Counted from the stretch's first letter, positions 13,129-23,860 are shown. The stretch is DNA of 64,000 bases from Blasia pusilla (GCA_050084515.1 CM114274.1:23064001-23128000), one strand, 5' to 3'. A program made the numbers and translations. The notes: generated from the sequence alone by a model not told the origin.

Positions 13129-14564
13129 GTAATGTCTTGTCTATCACAGTTGGAGAGTTTAATAACAAATTCCCAGGATAATTTTGATTTGGCCGCGGAA
13201 TTCAACATTTTGAAGGGGAAGTATGAACAACTATATGAGGAGCACATCAGATGGAAGAAAGAGATGGAGAGGCTTTTGAACGAATATATTGCTAGAGATG
13301 ACCTCCATAGAAGGCAAAGAGTTGTAATGGTTGACCACAGAGAGCAGTGGAGGAGAGCATACGAGAACATCATGGCAAGACGTCAGCAAGAGATGGATGA
13401 ATTGTTGCGATGGAGAGCAAGATGTAATGTGGGAGAACTCACCCCCGAGACAACCCTACTTGAGGGACGTCTCGTGAAGGAGGTTGATATGATCTTATTT
13501 CAACCTATCGAGTAGTTGTGGCCTCCAGCTATACGCGCAGCATGGGACAATGTCGTAGATCCAAACGCTGCGAACTATGCCTCTATGATGTTGGCACCAA
13601 TGCCTCTTAATCCGAACAAAAAAGTACAAGATCTTCCGTATTGGATGAAGGAAATTCTAGTATGTGAAGGAGGGGCCCTCACGCCAAAAAATTGGCCAAA
13701 ATGCATGATCTGCTTCAACCCCATTGCTGCAGAAGGTTGCTACGTGACATCAAATGTAAAGCTTATTATTGGCATCCATACTGTCTTCAAAAGGCCATGC
13801 TACTATCTCACAAGTGTCCAACTTGTAGACAAGCTTGGTCAGGAAGACTCTATTACTTTTTTGACATATCTTTCCACGCTCCTGATGGCAATGCACCACC
13901 CACTTATCGCAAATTAACCCAAGAGCGAGAAAATTTCACTTTCACTTTGGGACATCGTAGACCTCGATCGAACTATAACCCCGAAGTGAACATAGACATG
14001 GTGGTTCAAGCAGAAATCCCTCGCCAATGGAGGATTAATCGGGCAACGCGAGCGTGGTTAGTATGTTTCATTGACATGTACGATTGAGGAGAGGTCGTCC
14101 ACGGAACAACCATTGATCTCAAAATCAAGAGGCGGAAAACTTCTTTTTTGCTAAAGGGTTGAATTTACAAGAAGTTTGAGACGCCCCCAACACAACTCAA
14201 TAACTCGTGCTAAACCATCATCAAAATTCATTGATGGATGAGGTTGTTTTTTAGGAGACTCAAATTGATCTTGCCACCTTTCTTATGGCAAGATATTCCT
14301 TAAAGGACTGAATGCGGATATCCTCAAACATACTATTACCCTTGTCGAATGCAAAAGAAACTCTTTGGATTCTTCGAGAGAGAGTGGGAGATGTTTCCGA
14401 CACAGCTAACACAAGAAACTGATGATGGTGAAGCTGATGTTGAGTTGGAAAGGACTATTCCTCGTGGAGGTGGGGCGTGCGTGACTAGAGTTAGGGGAAG
14501 AGGAGGAAGAAATGGTGACACGTCAGCACCAGTGTTATATATATCGGACGATGAATCAGATTAG

Positions 14565-15399
14565 AGAGAATGAGTTGATATTTATATCTTTGTTATGTAC
14601 ATAATTATTAGGTTCCTCTCAATCCAGATGTTTTGTGGGATACTCCTCATTTGTTGTAAGACATTTTTAAAAAATCAAAATATTCCACGAAGGAAACTTG
14701 TGAATGTGAGCCGATCACAAATGTTGTCCATGAAGTGAGTTCATGAAATGGATGAAATTTTTCTCTTGGGTTATAAATCCTTGGATAAGGTGGAAGATAC
14801 CATAATTAAATGATTTGTTTGATATAAATTTAATTTTTTTATTACTATCTCCTAAAAAATTACTAACTTATCAAAATAATCAATTTTCTCTTATTTATTG
14901 AAAGATGGGGATTGGAATTCATCCCTTTTCCAAATTAATGAAGGATTTTTTTTCCAAATTAATGAAGGAAAATCTATTTTTGAATTAAATTGTAAAGGAA
15001 AATAATGTATGATATTTTTTTTAGTGACCAATATTGCATGGGGTAGAATTTGAAAGGACTTGGATGGAATAGAAAACCAAAATTACTTATTAATTCATTT
15101 TTATTTAATTCTATCATAGGTGAATATAAATATTACCAAATTTTTATAAAATTTAAAATGCTAGATAAATAAATTCAGAGGTGCCTTGATTCATATGTAA
15201 TGGAAAGAGAAATTTAATTTTAATGGAGAATGAATAGATTTGGTTTGAATTTTATGGAGGGATGAATTTACTCTAGGGAGTAGGATATCATTTACATTTG
15301 ATTGCAAGAGTGTAATTACTTACAAAAGTGAAATGTAAGAACTCTTCTAACATTCTATAGAATAGTGCAGATGGTCCCCAAGTAACATCTATCACTCTA
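14565..15399. other. AT-rich spacer, nothing recognised
   Basis: Strongly AT-rich sequence with long A and T runs and no ORF of note, between the RING-type pseudogene and the satellite. Confidence 0.6.
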
Positions 15400-16872
15400 T
15401 CTCATCCCAAATTAAGTTTAAAACGATCTTTTGGACCCGAAGCAGATAACCTTGAATGAAAAAAAAGGTCTTTAATCGGACATCTTGTCCAGCCTTTCCA
15501 TCTTGAACTAAAATTTAGCCCAGATGATCTCCAAGATGCATCTAACAATCTTGCCGAGTTGAAAGAAAAATGGAGTTGGGACCACAAGCTCAAAAAGTGG
15601 CAAGTCCATTTTGGACCCATCTAACCTTCTATCAAAAAAATGTTTATTTCATTTTGTATCTTGTCCAACATTCACATTTTGAACTGAAATTTGTCCCACG
15701 TGTTCCCCAAGGAGCATGTTTAGCTCTAGTAAAGTTTCATGCAAAATGGAGTTGTGAGCAAAAGCCCAAAAAATACTAACTCTTTTTTGGATACGGACCA
15801 TCACACCTTTTACCAAAATATAAGGTTTTTTCAGTTTTCATCTTGTTCAACTTTGTCATCTTGAGTCAAAATTTGGCCAACATGGTGTGCATCTAGCACT
15901 CTTGCCAAGTTTTAGGCAAAATGAAGTTGTAAGCAGAAGCTCAAAAATTACTAACTCGTCTTTGGACGTGAACCATTAAACCTTGAATGAAAAGAAGGTC
16001 TTATGATTCTTCACCTTCTCCGCCTTTCTCAACTTGAGGTGAAATTTGGCCCACATGGTCTCCAAGGTGCATCTAGCATTCTTGCCAATTTTCAAAAAAA
16101 CTGGAGTTGGGAACACAAGCTAAAAATTTGGCAAGTCCTTTTTGGACCTGAACCATAAGACCTTTTATCAAAATAAGGTTTTTTCATTTTTCATCTTGTC
16201 CAACTTTGTCATCTTGAGGTGCAATTTGGCCCATATAGTCTCCAAGGTGCATCTAGCAGTCTTGCTAATTTTCATTCAAAATGGAGATGTGAGCAAAAGC
16301 TCAAAAATAACTAACTCCTTTATGGACTCGAACCATTAAATCTTCAATGAAAAGAAGGTCTTATGATTTTTCACCTTCTCCAACTTTCTCATCTTGAGGT
16401 GAAATTTGTCCCCCATGGTCTCCAAGGTGCATCTAGTAGTCTTGCCAATTTTCATGCAAAATGGAGATGTGAGCAAAAGCTCAAAAATTACTAACTCCTT
16501 TCTGGACCCGAACCATTGAACCTTGAATGAAAAGAAGGTCTTATGATTTTTCACCTTGTCCACCTTTCTCAACTTCAGGTGACATTTATCCCACATGATC
16601 TCTAGGGTGTATCTAGCAGTATTGCAAATTTTCAAGGAAAATGGAGTTGGGCTCACAAGCTCAAAATTTGGCAAGTCCTTGTTAGACCCGAACCATTACA
16701 CCTTCTACCAAAGTAAGGTTTTTTTATTTTTCATCTTCTCCAACTTTGTCATCTTGAGCTGAAATTTGGCCAACATGGTCGCCAAGTTTCTTCTAGCACT
16801 CTTGCTAAGTTTTAGGCAAAGTGAAGTTGTGAGCAAAAGCTCAAAATTTTCAAACTTTTGTTTGGACCCGAA
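15400..16872. repeat. satellite B, about 180-bp units, left block
   Basis: Units recur with TTGGACCCGAACCAT-type starts near 15431, 15611, 15785, 15961, 16140, 16320, 16500, 16680 and 16860, a spacing of 174-181 bp. Each unit contains CATCTTGAG(C/G)TG, GTGCATCTAGCA and AAAAGCTCAAAAATT-type blocks. The unit length is close to a nucleosome repeat. The block stops inside a unit where the gypsy element begins and resumes at 27816. Confidence 0.9.
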
Positions 16873-17640
16873 CTATCTGTTGTGCGCATACATATTGCTA
16901 CACAACATACATCGCTGGTCACATCTACACCACACAACACCGATCTTCCCACACACGGGTCGATCCACACATGTACAAAAATCAACTCATATGTCTACGT
17001 GGAGATCACACAACCAAAAATAAAGAGTAGAAAAAATGGCACACCCGGTCTAAAAGTCCACTCCTCAATCTACATCGGCATATCGAGCCTTGTCCACCTT
17101 GCGCTATCAAGGAATCCGCACGCTAGCACCCTAGTCCTATCTCACACACATACAAGAGAGGTGCCCCAACGGCTCAACATGAGAAAGATGGCTTAGGAAA
17201 GCCCTCTTCCTCTCTTACATAGGGTTGGGAAGAGCCAAAAGACTCTTCCCCTAAAAATAGCCATCCCCTTGGTAACCTGCGTGCACAGGTTACCAAGGGC
17301 GGGTGACCTGGTCAACAAGTCACCCGGTTGTGAAAGACCTCAACATGAAAGTTGTCAGAAACGGCGTTCCTGACACAATGGACCTATCCTCAACCTCATC
17401 CGACACTGTGGGACAAAGTTACACTCAAGATAGTCCGCTAACTCCTACTCCCTATCCACAATAGATCTCGGCCTATCGGCTACTCAGATGTGATGACTGT
17501 CATGCGCATACATATCGCTACACAACATACATCGATGGTCACATCTACACCACACAACACTAATCTTCCCCACACACGGTTCAATCCACACATGTACAAC
17601 AATCAACTCATACATATACATGGAGAACCCCCCTAGCTAG
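16873..17640. repeat. 140-bp direct repeat bracketing the 3' LTR
   Basis: Segments 16873-17010 and 17503-17640 are near copies, starting GCGCATACATAT and continuing through CGATCCACACATGTAC-like sequence. They flank the 3' LTR body. The 5' LTR has no counterpart. The decayed gypsy relic shows the same arrangement at about 6036-6250 and 7265-7390. Confidence 0.7.
17027..17498 (-). repeat. gypsy 3' LTR body
   Basis: Directly homologous to 27285-27815 over nearly its whole length, for example CGCACGCTAGCACCCTAGTC and GATAGTCCGCTA. It lacks the 50-bp internal duplication of the other LTR. The TATA region is altered to TATGTAAG on the minus strand. It contains two inverted repeats, at 17227-17250 and 17267-17298. 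Confidence 0.85.
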
Positions 17641-17701
17641 CAGTTGGATCCACCCAACTCCAGAGAGAGATTATCACATCTCTTTAGCATGACATACCAC
17701 C

Positions 17702-18950
17702 CTAAACACATCTCGGACATATCCATCATCCTGTGGAAACTATATCAAGAGGGGAGGGAGGGGTCAGACATGACATATGCCACCCTCGAGAACAACCATC
17801 ACATACCAACCTGGTGACTGCACCCCTTGCAGATCCATACAACATACACCTCAAGCTTGCAAGTACCACTGCCAAGCTTGGATCCACTATCTTGTCTATG
17901 TTCGAAAGATGACATGGTGCACAATTGTGCACATGATCCTTCCAAACCATACCATCCCATCCCTCCAACATGAGGACTCCAATCGGTAATACCTCGCGCA
18001 CACATAGGATTGTGCACCCTACAGTGAAATCTAGCATCGTGGGTGCCGCCTGCTGTAAATACACGTAATCTCCATGATGAAACCTCCTAATCCTTGGATG
18101 ATAAACTCCTCCGCGAATGGTCGTGTACCTCAATGTATCTCTATCCTGAGCAATAGCTAAGTTCTCAAAGGCCATAGGCATAACTCTACGAAAAATCTCC
18201 GCCCTCTGAGAACACACTTATACCCACACATCTAGATCAACAAGATCTGACACCTCCGCCATTTCACGTCGAATAGCTACAGGTAAATCTGGCTCTCTCC
18301 CAAAGAGCAAAAGTATGGTGAAAATGACGCCAAGGATGCCTGCCGATTAAAGCGATAATCCATAGCCAACCATGGCAACTGTAGGTCCCACTCCCTCAAC
18401 TGTCCTTGCTGCAAGCCATACTTGCGTAATCCTCTCTTCACCGAATGTACTACTCTCTTCGCCAACCCGTCCGCCTCAAGATGATATTTGGACGTGGTGC
18501 GGTGATCTATCTGCGCCTGATCATACAAGGCTTGAAACTCTTCGCTGAACTCGGTACTCTTTGACCAGGGTACCGAGTTCAGCGAACAGTCAATATCTCC
18601 ACCGGTGCACCAAAGTGACTAAGCATACGATGTAGAAACGCATAAGCTGTTTCCTTACTCGCCTTGTCCGGTAGTGCCATCAACTCTATCCACTTAGAGA
18701 AATGCTCCACCATGACCAACACGTACCTTTGATGATGCCCCATCAATGGCAAAGGTCCCGCAACGTCTAAAATCCACTGATAACCTAAACCCATAATCGG
18801 CAAAGGATGTAACTGCGGAGTGGGAGCATTGAAGGATGCTCGCACTCTGTCACATACCATACATATGGCCATAAACTGTTGTACCCTAGTATGCATGCCG
18901 CGCCACCAATATTGAACCTAGAGAAAACTGTAAGTATGCTTCACTCCAAA
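17702..18950 (-). pseudogene. gypsy integrase with C-terminal PHD finger
   Basis: Reads from the zinc-binding N-terminus (RGMHTRVQQ...CMVCDRV, about 18905-18840) through the catalytic core (WILDVAGPL, first Asp) and the conserved LPWLAMDYRFNRQA block to the C-terminal region (HHGDYVYL, GWDGMVWKDHVHNCAPC). The last part is a C4HC3 PHD finger: C-M-L-Y (second Cys lost), LVCDGC, GWHMSC, then WICPRC after an in-frame TGA, ending at TAG 17704-17702. The segment carrying the second catalytic Asp is disrupted by an inverted duplication at 18541-18586. PHD fingers are known readers of histone H3 tails; a targeting role, like that of chromodomains in chromoviruses, is inference. Confidence 0.75.
18541..18586. 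repeat. 17-bp perfect inverted repeat inside integrase
   Basis: Arms 18541-18557 and 18570-18586 are perfect inverted copies with a 12-base loop. The right arm and loop contain the reverse complement of the expected TDQGTEF codons. Confidence 0.9.
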
Positions 18951-19392
18951 ATTTCCCAAATCCTCATGGGCATGTCGCATTCCTCATTACACGAGCTCGA
19001 TGAGAAGGATGAGGTACCCCTCGTATCCTACCATCTCCCCATACCTGCAAAATGTGAGTCCCCTCCCACCTGAACTCGTTGTAGGATCCAATTCCGCTCC
19101 CTAGCACTCACTGTGCTCGCTATGACGCCAGTGCGCAAGAACTCCACAACCTCCACGTCGTCATGGGGTCACGACCACCTCTCGCCTCCTCACTAACCTC
19201 CAAATCCAAAGACTCATCATCCAACCCCACCAGTGGAGTCATCACCTGTGGCTGACCTACCATAGTCAACCAATAAAGATAAGCAAATGCATGCCAACCG
19301 GGCACCATCTCCTCATCACTCTCTCCGTGCCATCGAGCTCCTGTATCGTCTCTCTGACTCGGACATGGATTATGACTCAACCCATCCGCATC

Positions 19393-20042
19393 CTAGTGAA
19401 TCCGGCCTGGCCTATGAACCATCTCAAACTCATACTCCTGTAGTAATAGAGCCCACCTGGCAAGCTTTCCCGTAAGCTTGTCGGACTCCATCAACCACAT
19501 CAACGGATGATGATCAGTGATAAGTGTGAAAGGGTTGCCGAATAAATCGCACCTGAAATGTGCCACGGCCCACACTACAGCCAAGCACGGAGATCTAAAG
19601 TACTGGAGATCTTTGTATGCCCTACCGCATCAAAGATCTCCTCAAGAGTAGGCATGGTGTACCAATCTGGCCTCGTCTGTCGGTTGATAGGACAGTAATC
19701 TCCACACATCCGCCTATCCGTCCAATTGCCATTCATATCCTTCTTCGCCGACATGACCGTGGCAGATGCATACTCCCCATGTGATAACTCCACAAGTCCT
19801 CCCTCCAACAAGTCCTAACTCTAGATCTGAATCAAGGTTCGCTCCATATCAAAATACGTGTAGGGTCGACGAAAGATCGGCGTATCATTAGCCAACTCAA
19901 TCCGTATCCCGGGACCCTTCAGCGTACCCAAGTCTCTCATACTGAAGGCAAAACAACTGACATGCCCTCTCAGAAACATATGAAATCGATGTCGCTCTCC
20001 TCCTATCAACTTGAGACCTATCACAGGCTCCCAAGTCTCCAT
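19393..20042 (-). pseudogene. gypsy reverse transcriptase/RNase H, palm deleted
   Basis: The RT fingers start near 20042 (ANDTPIFRRPYTYFD) and continue with GGLVELSHGEYASATVM, RRMCGDYCPINRQTRPDWY and STLDLRAW. The frame then jumps directly to RNase H (CLAVVWAVAHFRCDLFG, TLITDHHPLMWLM, LARWALLLQEYEFEMVHRPG). The RT palm with the catalytic YxDD box and the start of RNase H are missing; a typical element would have several hundred more bases here. The deletion alone makes the copy non-autonomous. Confidence 0.85.
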
Positions 20043-20210
20043 CGTGACCTCACTCGGAGAGGACGCAACCTTCGGCTTTGGTTGCTATGTAGCAATCCTA
20101 GCCACCTCCGAAATAGCCACTCCACTCTGACCTCCTACACCATGCTCCACATCCAAAAAATGAACATGTGCTACTCAGGCCACCTTTGCACTCTCTGCTC
20201 GAACGACGTC

Positions 20211-21300
20211 TCAAGAAGTCCATGGGTGCCTATCTCTCCTCGTCTCGCCCCCAGCCAATGCATGTATAGACCCTATAGGCAATGGTCCAACTCGTGAACA
20301 TGACGACATGGATGACACTCGCATCCGTCTCTGCTCAGCCATACCAAGGTTGACTATCCATGTAAGACAGTTGAGGTCCATCGCCTGCCCCAACACGTAT
20401 CTCCAGGATGCCTCAGTCATACTTGGCACCGCCGTAGTACCCGTAGCAAACCCCCATGGCGCGCTCGCACTGATCTATTGTAGGCTCCTCTAATGCTCGG
20501 GTCACCTCATCCCAAATCATGCCTGGCCCTCCCTGACGAAAGGAACGGGATGCTAGGAAGCTCACCAACGTAGGTAAGGCTGCCCTCAAATCCCCCACCC
20601 TATTGGCCATCCCCAACACTAGTCTATCATCCCGCGTCACCACTTGAGATCGATGCCCTGAGCCCAAAATAGCATCCACTGTGAGATGTGGTGCTCTCTA
20701 GACTCCATCATATGCTCGACTCAGTACCTCTAATGGTATGAGGTTCGTCCACCATAGTCGTGGATAATAGGCACGCGATCCACTTCTCGCTGCATCTAGC
20801 AATACATCACGTCCCAACCAGGACCTCACCTGATGCAGACTCGTCATCACACGTGCACGAGTATCTCCCAACAACGACAAGTTCTCCAAAATGTACGCTG
20901 GAGAACATGTCTGACTCTCTTGCAAGTGTCGTACTACTCGTAGCATCTCCCAAAACATCCATGATCTCGGATCCTACAATCCAAATCCTCGGCCAGCTGA
21001 TGAATAACCCTAACATGGCTATCCAGCAATCACCAAATGAATGGTGCCAACTCTATCGAGATCCTGCGCTCCCACCAAAGAGATGTCGGCAGGTAGTGTA
21101 TGCTGATATCCCCGTACTGAAGATACCGGAAACAACTCAGGATACCTCTAGACCAATCTCGCTACGTGACGTAATGACACTCGTCATGCAGTCTCATCTC
21201 TCTCGATATAAAGGTACTGATGCACCCGTATGCCCGCCTGCAATACTGCACCCAATCCAGTGCTAATCCCTCCGAAGAGATCTAACACCCTCCTCTAGAC
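20211..21300 (-). pseudogene. C5 cytosine DNA methyltransferase domain in a gypsy polyprotein
   Basis: Minus-strand motifs run in canonical order and one frame. Motif I, LDLFGGISTGLGAVLQAG (from 21285). Catalytic motif IV, AG-stop-PC-stop-GYSSAGRG (PC codons 21018-21013), where the two stops replace the expected Trp and Gln. FWEMLR. Motif VI, YILENLSLL (Glu near 20886). Motif VIII, GSRAYYPRLWW (near 20780-20750). A target-recognition-like stretch with VTRDDR and GGPGMIWDEVTRAL. Motif X, VLGQAMDLNCLTW (about 20400-20360). The family transfers methyl groups from AdoMet to cytosine C5. At least five in-frame stops inactivate this copy. It lies between protease and RT, continuous with the retroelement frame, so it is part of the polyprotein and not a host gene. 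Confidence 0.85.
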
Positions 21301-21325
21301 ACTGCCACACAATGGGTGTGGTATC

Positions 21326-22481
21326 CTGTGGGGTTGTAATGTCTAAGTGTTTCTTATTTACAGTCATTTGTAGAGTTCGATCCCCAAGAGGATCATTGTT
21401 GGATGAAAAGAGAGGATAAAGTGATTATTATGTTGTAAAAGTAGTGTGTTGATTATGTAATTCAAATGTAGCATTTCAGTAACATCTTCCGATCTTTCTT
21501 AGTACCTATGTTTTCTTCTTCAATTCTCTCTAGTGGAATTTAAAGTACGCTCAGGCAAATTGTTCTCTCAACATCTAGGAACCTCACAGAGATCTCAAGA
21601 ATAAAGTTGTCTTCTCCTACTTTCGGAACTCAATCCGTCTTGGCAGATTACTCTCTGTCAAACAGATTTCATACAACTCTATGTTGATTATTCCATTGAT
21701 GAGAAAGGTTTTCCTGATTCACTCTTCACTCTGCAGACCCAAGAAGAATATTAAGACATAAGCATCGCATATCAGAATAAATGAATGATTGCTTTACTAC
21801 TCCATCAAGAATGAGAAGACTTCAAAGTATATACAAGCTCGAGAGGGTACTACTCTCTTGCTCGGACCATTCCTACAGCATAAGGACTTCATGAGCGAAT
21901 GATAATTGTAGCTTCTGTCCTGTTTCTTATATATTCTCGAGAGTAGGAGTGTTTCTAAGATCCGAAGCGTTCTTGATGAATTTGGTGTCTCTTCAATATT
22001 TGTAACTACCTAGATCTATGGTGTGCGTTCCTTTTCCGATGATTCCTAGGAATCCGGAGAACAAAATTGTCCTAACTATCTATCTGATACAAAGGGTTAC
22101 GCTTCTTCCTAGGCTAATTGTTTTAACTATGTGCCGGTTCGAATCACAATCATACTCAGCTTCGCTGAATTTCTGGAGGACGAAGCTCTTCATTATTCAT
22201 TCTCTTCGTGCTTCGCTCTTCGTGCTTCGCTTAAGAGCAAAGTACTTCTTGTACAGAGCTTTGTTGAGCTTCGCTTTGATCGTTTATACTTTGTTACGGC
22301 TTTTAATTCTCCTCTAAGGCAAATCCTTGATCTTCCATCTCTCTGCCTTGTCTTAGGAGCTTCATGATTCACTTGAATCTTACTCGTTCTTCTCCATAAT
22401 CGCATATAATAATCAAAACCATAATGTACAAAAGTCTTTGTTCAATAAAAAGATAAATTTCTTCCGAAGTACAAAATTGTG
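21326..22481. mobile_element. unidentified 1156-bp insertion with 6-bp TSD
   Basis: GGTATC occurs at 21320-21325 and 22482-22487, and the polyprotein reading (ETLTPLIP, then TTPIVWQ) is split between them. The insert is AT-richer than the surrounding gypsy. It has AAGCTCTTCATT- and CTTCGTGCTTCGCT-like short repeats, a B-box-like GAGTTCGATCCCC near 21378 and no coding capacity. It does not have TG...CA ends, so a solo LTR is unlikely. Class not determined. Confidence 0.6.
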
Positions 22482-22825
22482 GGTATCAGAGGGGTCAACG
22501 TCTCCACTCCAAGGGCCCGATTGCCACATGACTCTCGTTGCTCCGAGATAAAGGCACGACTCCACGCCTGCCTCACGAGGTCGTTGGCATCCCTCTGTAG
22601 CTCTCGAGTCGTACCCCACAATGGTGAAGAGGTCTCGCCAACATGGGAAGAGATACCCACCATGGCCTGTCTCTACGTGGGACTATCCACTACTGGGACA
22701 TCCTCCGCATGTGCGCTCCCCTCCAACAACTCTCCTGGCCAACTGACACTACCTCTGAAAGCTGCCAACGTGGTCACAGACTCGTCTCGTGATCGACCAC
22801 CTCGTCCCGCAAATTGCACGGGTAA

Positions 22826-23185
22826 CTAACTCATCCGCCCATCACCTGACCACCACCTTGGCCGATAAGCAACGATCTCCTCCCAAAAGTCAAGGATAAA
22901 TCCTAGGGGATATAACATTGTACTCCCCACCAACACATTGTACCACTCAACTGGTATCGTAATCGTATCTATGCGCACCATAGCACTATCCATCGCATGC
23001 TCTGGCTGGACTCTGATAACTATCTCCTCTCGAGTCATATACTGCGTGGGTGACACGCCCCCAATCAAGGTCTCTATCTGGAAGATACAATGCTCAATGT
23101 CGGCCTTCCGTAACCCCAACGCTAAACACGCTGCCTTCCCTAACATCAAGGGTTGCGCTCCCGAATCAAGTAGGACGCGTTGCGG
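22826..23185 (-). pseudogene. gypsy aspartic protease
   Basis: Reads VLLDSGAQPLMLGKAACLAL with the catalytic DSGA box near 23160-23175, then IGGVSPTQYMTREEIVIRV and YNVLVGSTMLYPLGF. Retroelement proteases act as dimers to mature the polyprotein. Downstream codons (to about 22490) continue as a spacer towards the methyltransferase. Confidence 0.7.
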
Positions 23186-23589
23186 GTGGTATACTCTCCC
23201 CGTATGACTAACCAGGAAAAATACTCAAGCTCGGTTATCCAGTAACACTACTCCAAGTGTCACCACTGCTCGCTCTATGGCCGGTCGAGCTAGCATATCT
23301 ACCAACTTCGCCGCCGCCGCCGCATGCCATGACTCTGTGGGGAACGTCGCGAGCACCAGCTCTAAGGGCAAGTCCACCACCTCCTCAACTACCTCTCAAC
23401 AAGAAGCAGTCACCTCTCCACGCTCACACAACGTGACGGCGAGCCAGAACACCTCAGCTGGTCCAACTCCCAGCGTCCCCAACTCTATGGCAGAAAATAG
23501 TGGAGTCTGACTCACTCTAGTGGCCACCTCCAACAGTATGGTCGACACTAACTCCACTCGTGCCGGCATAGGAATTGTCACTCGAACTC

Positions 23590-23830
23590 CTCATGACGTC
23601 AACGTAGGTGCCTGAGTTGTAGGCACCGTTGGTCGTTGAGGCACCATCGATGGTGTGTGTAGTGCCTCCAACAATATGAATGACTGTGGAACCCTGGCCT
23701 GGCGTCCATTGGTCCCCTCCGGTGGGTGAATCTCAACTCCACCTCTCGATGGCTCGGTGCCTCTCGCGACACCCTGAGTCACCAATGCAGCCGCCTCAAC
23801 CTGAGCTGCACTACACATAAACCCCATACT
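23590..23830 (-). pseudogene. gypsy Gag-protease spacer segment
   Basis: An open minus-strand stretch rich in Ala, Pro and Thr, beginning MGFMCSAAQVEAA. It lies between the nested LINE and the protease. No domain is recognised; its position implies the C-terminal Gag/spacer region. The stretch 23186-23589 continues with degraded Ser/Thr-rich frames. Confidence 0.4.
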
Positions 23831-23860
23831 GGCAAGATCCTAACCTGGGTCAGGGTAAGA

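Larger units (their letters stand above)
9521..14564 (+). pseudogene. coiled-coil/RING protein gene with C-terminal SIM-like motif, split by a LINE
   Basis: Left part 9521-9862 follows a splice-like TTGCAG acceptor and reads AKAFDWEVDAAEADRL onward. The right part resumes at 13129 in the same frame after a LINE insertion whose 6-bp TSD (GTAATG) keeps phase. It continues as a charged coiled coil (13150-13460) and, after an in-frame TAG (13513-13515) and a one-base frameshift near 13760, a C3HC4 RING-like finger: CMIC, then CKAYYWHPYC, then CPTC (about 13700-13835). The last readable block (14349-14564) ends VLYISDDESD, a good SUMO-interacting-motif match. Stops and shifts at 14085-14350 mean this copy is broken. 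RING ligases with SIMs can act as SUMO-targeted ubiquitin ligases; that role is inference. It could also be a gene carried by an unrecognised mobile element. Confidence 0.55.

Noticed and set aside
20760-21266. 168-codon plus-strand ORF
   Set aside because: Antisense of the methyltransferase domain, whose minus-strand motifs are far more convincing.
21326-22481. Solo LTR
   Set aside because: The ends are not TG...CA and the TSD is 6 bp, not the usual 5 bp for gypsy or copia.
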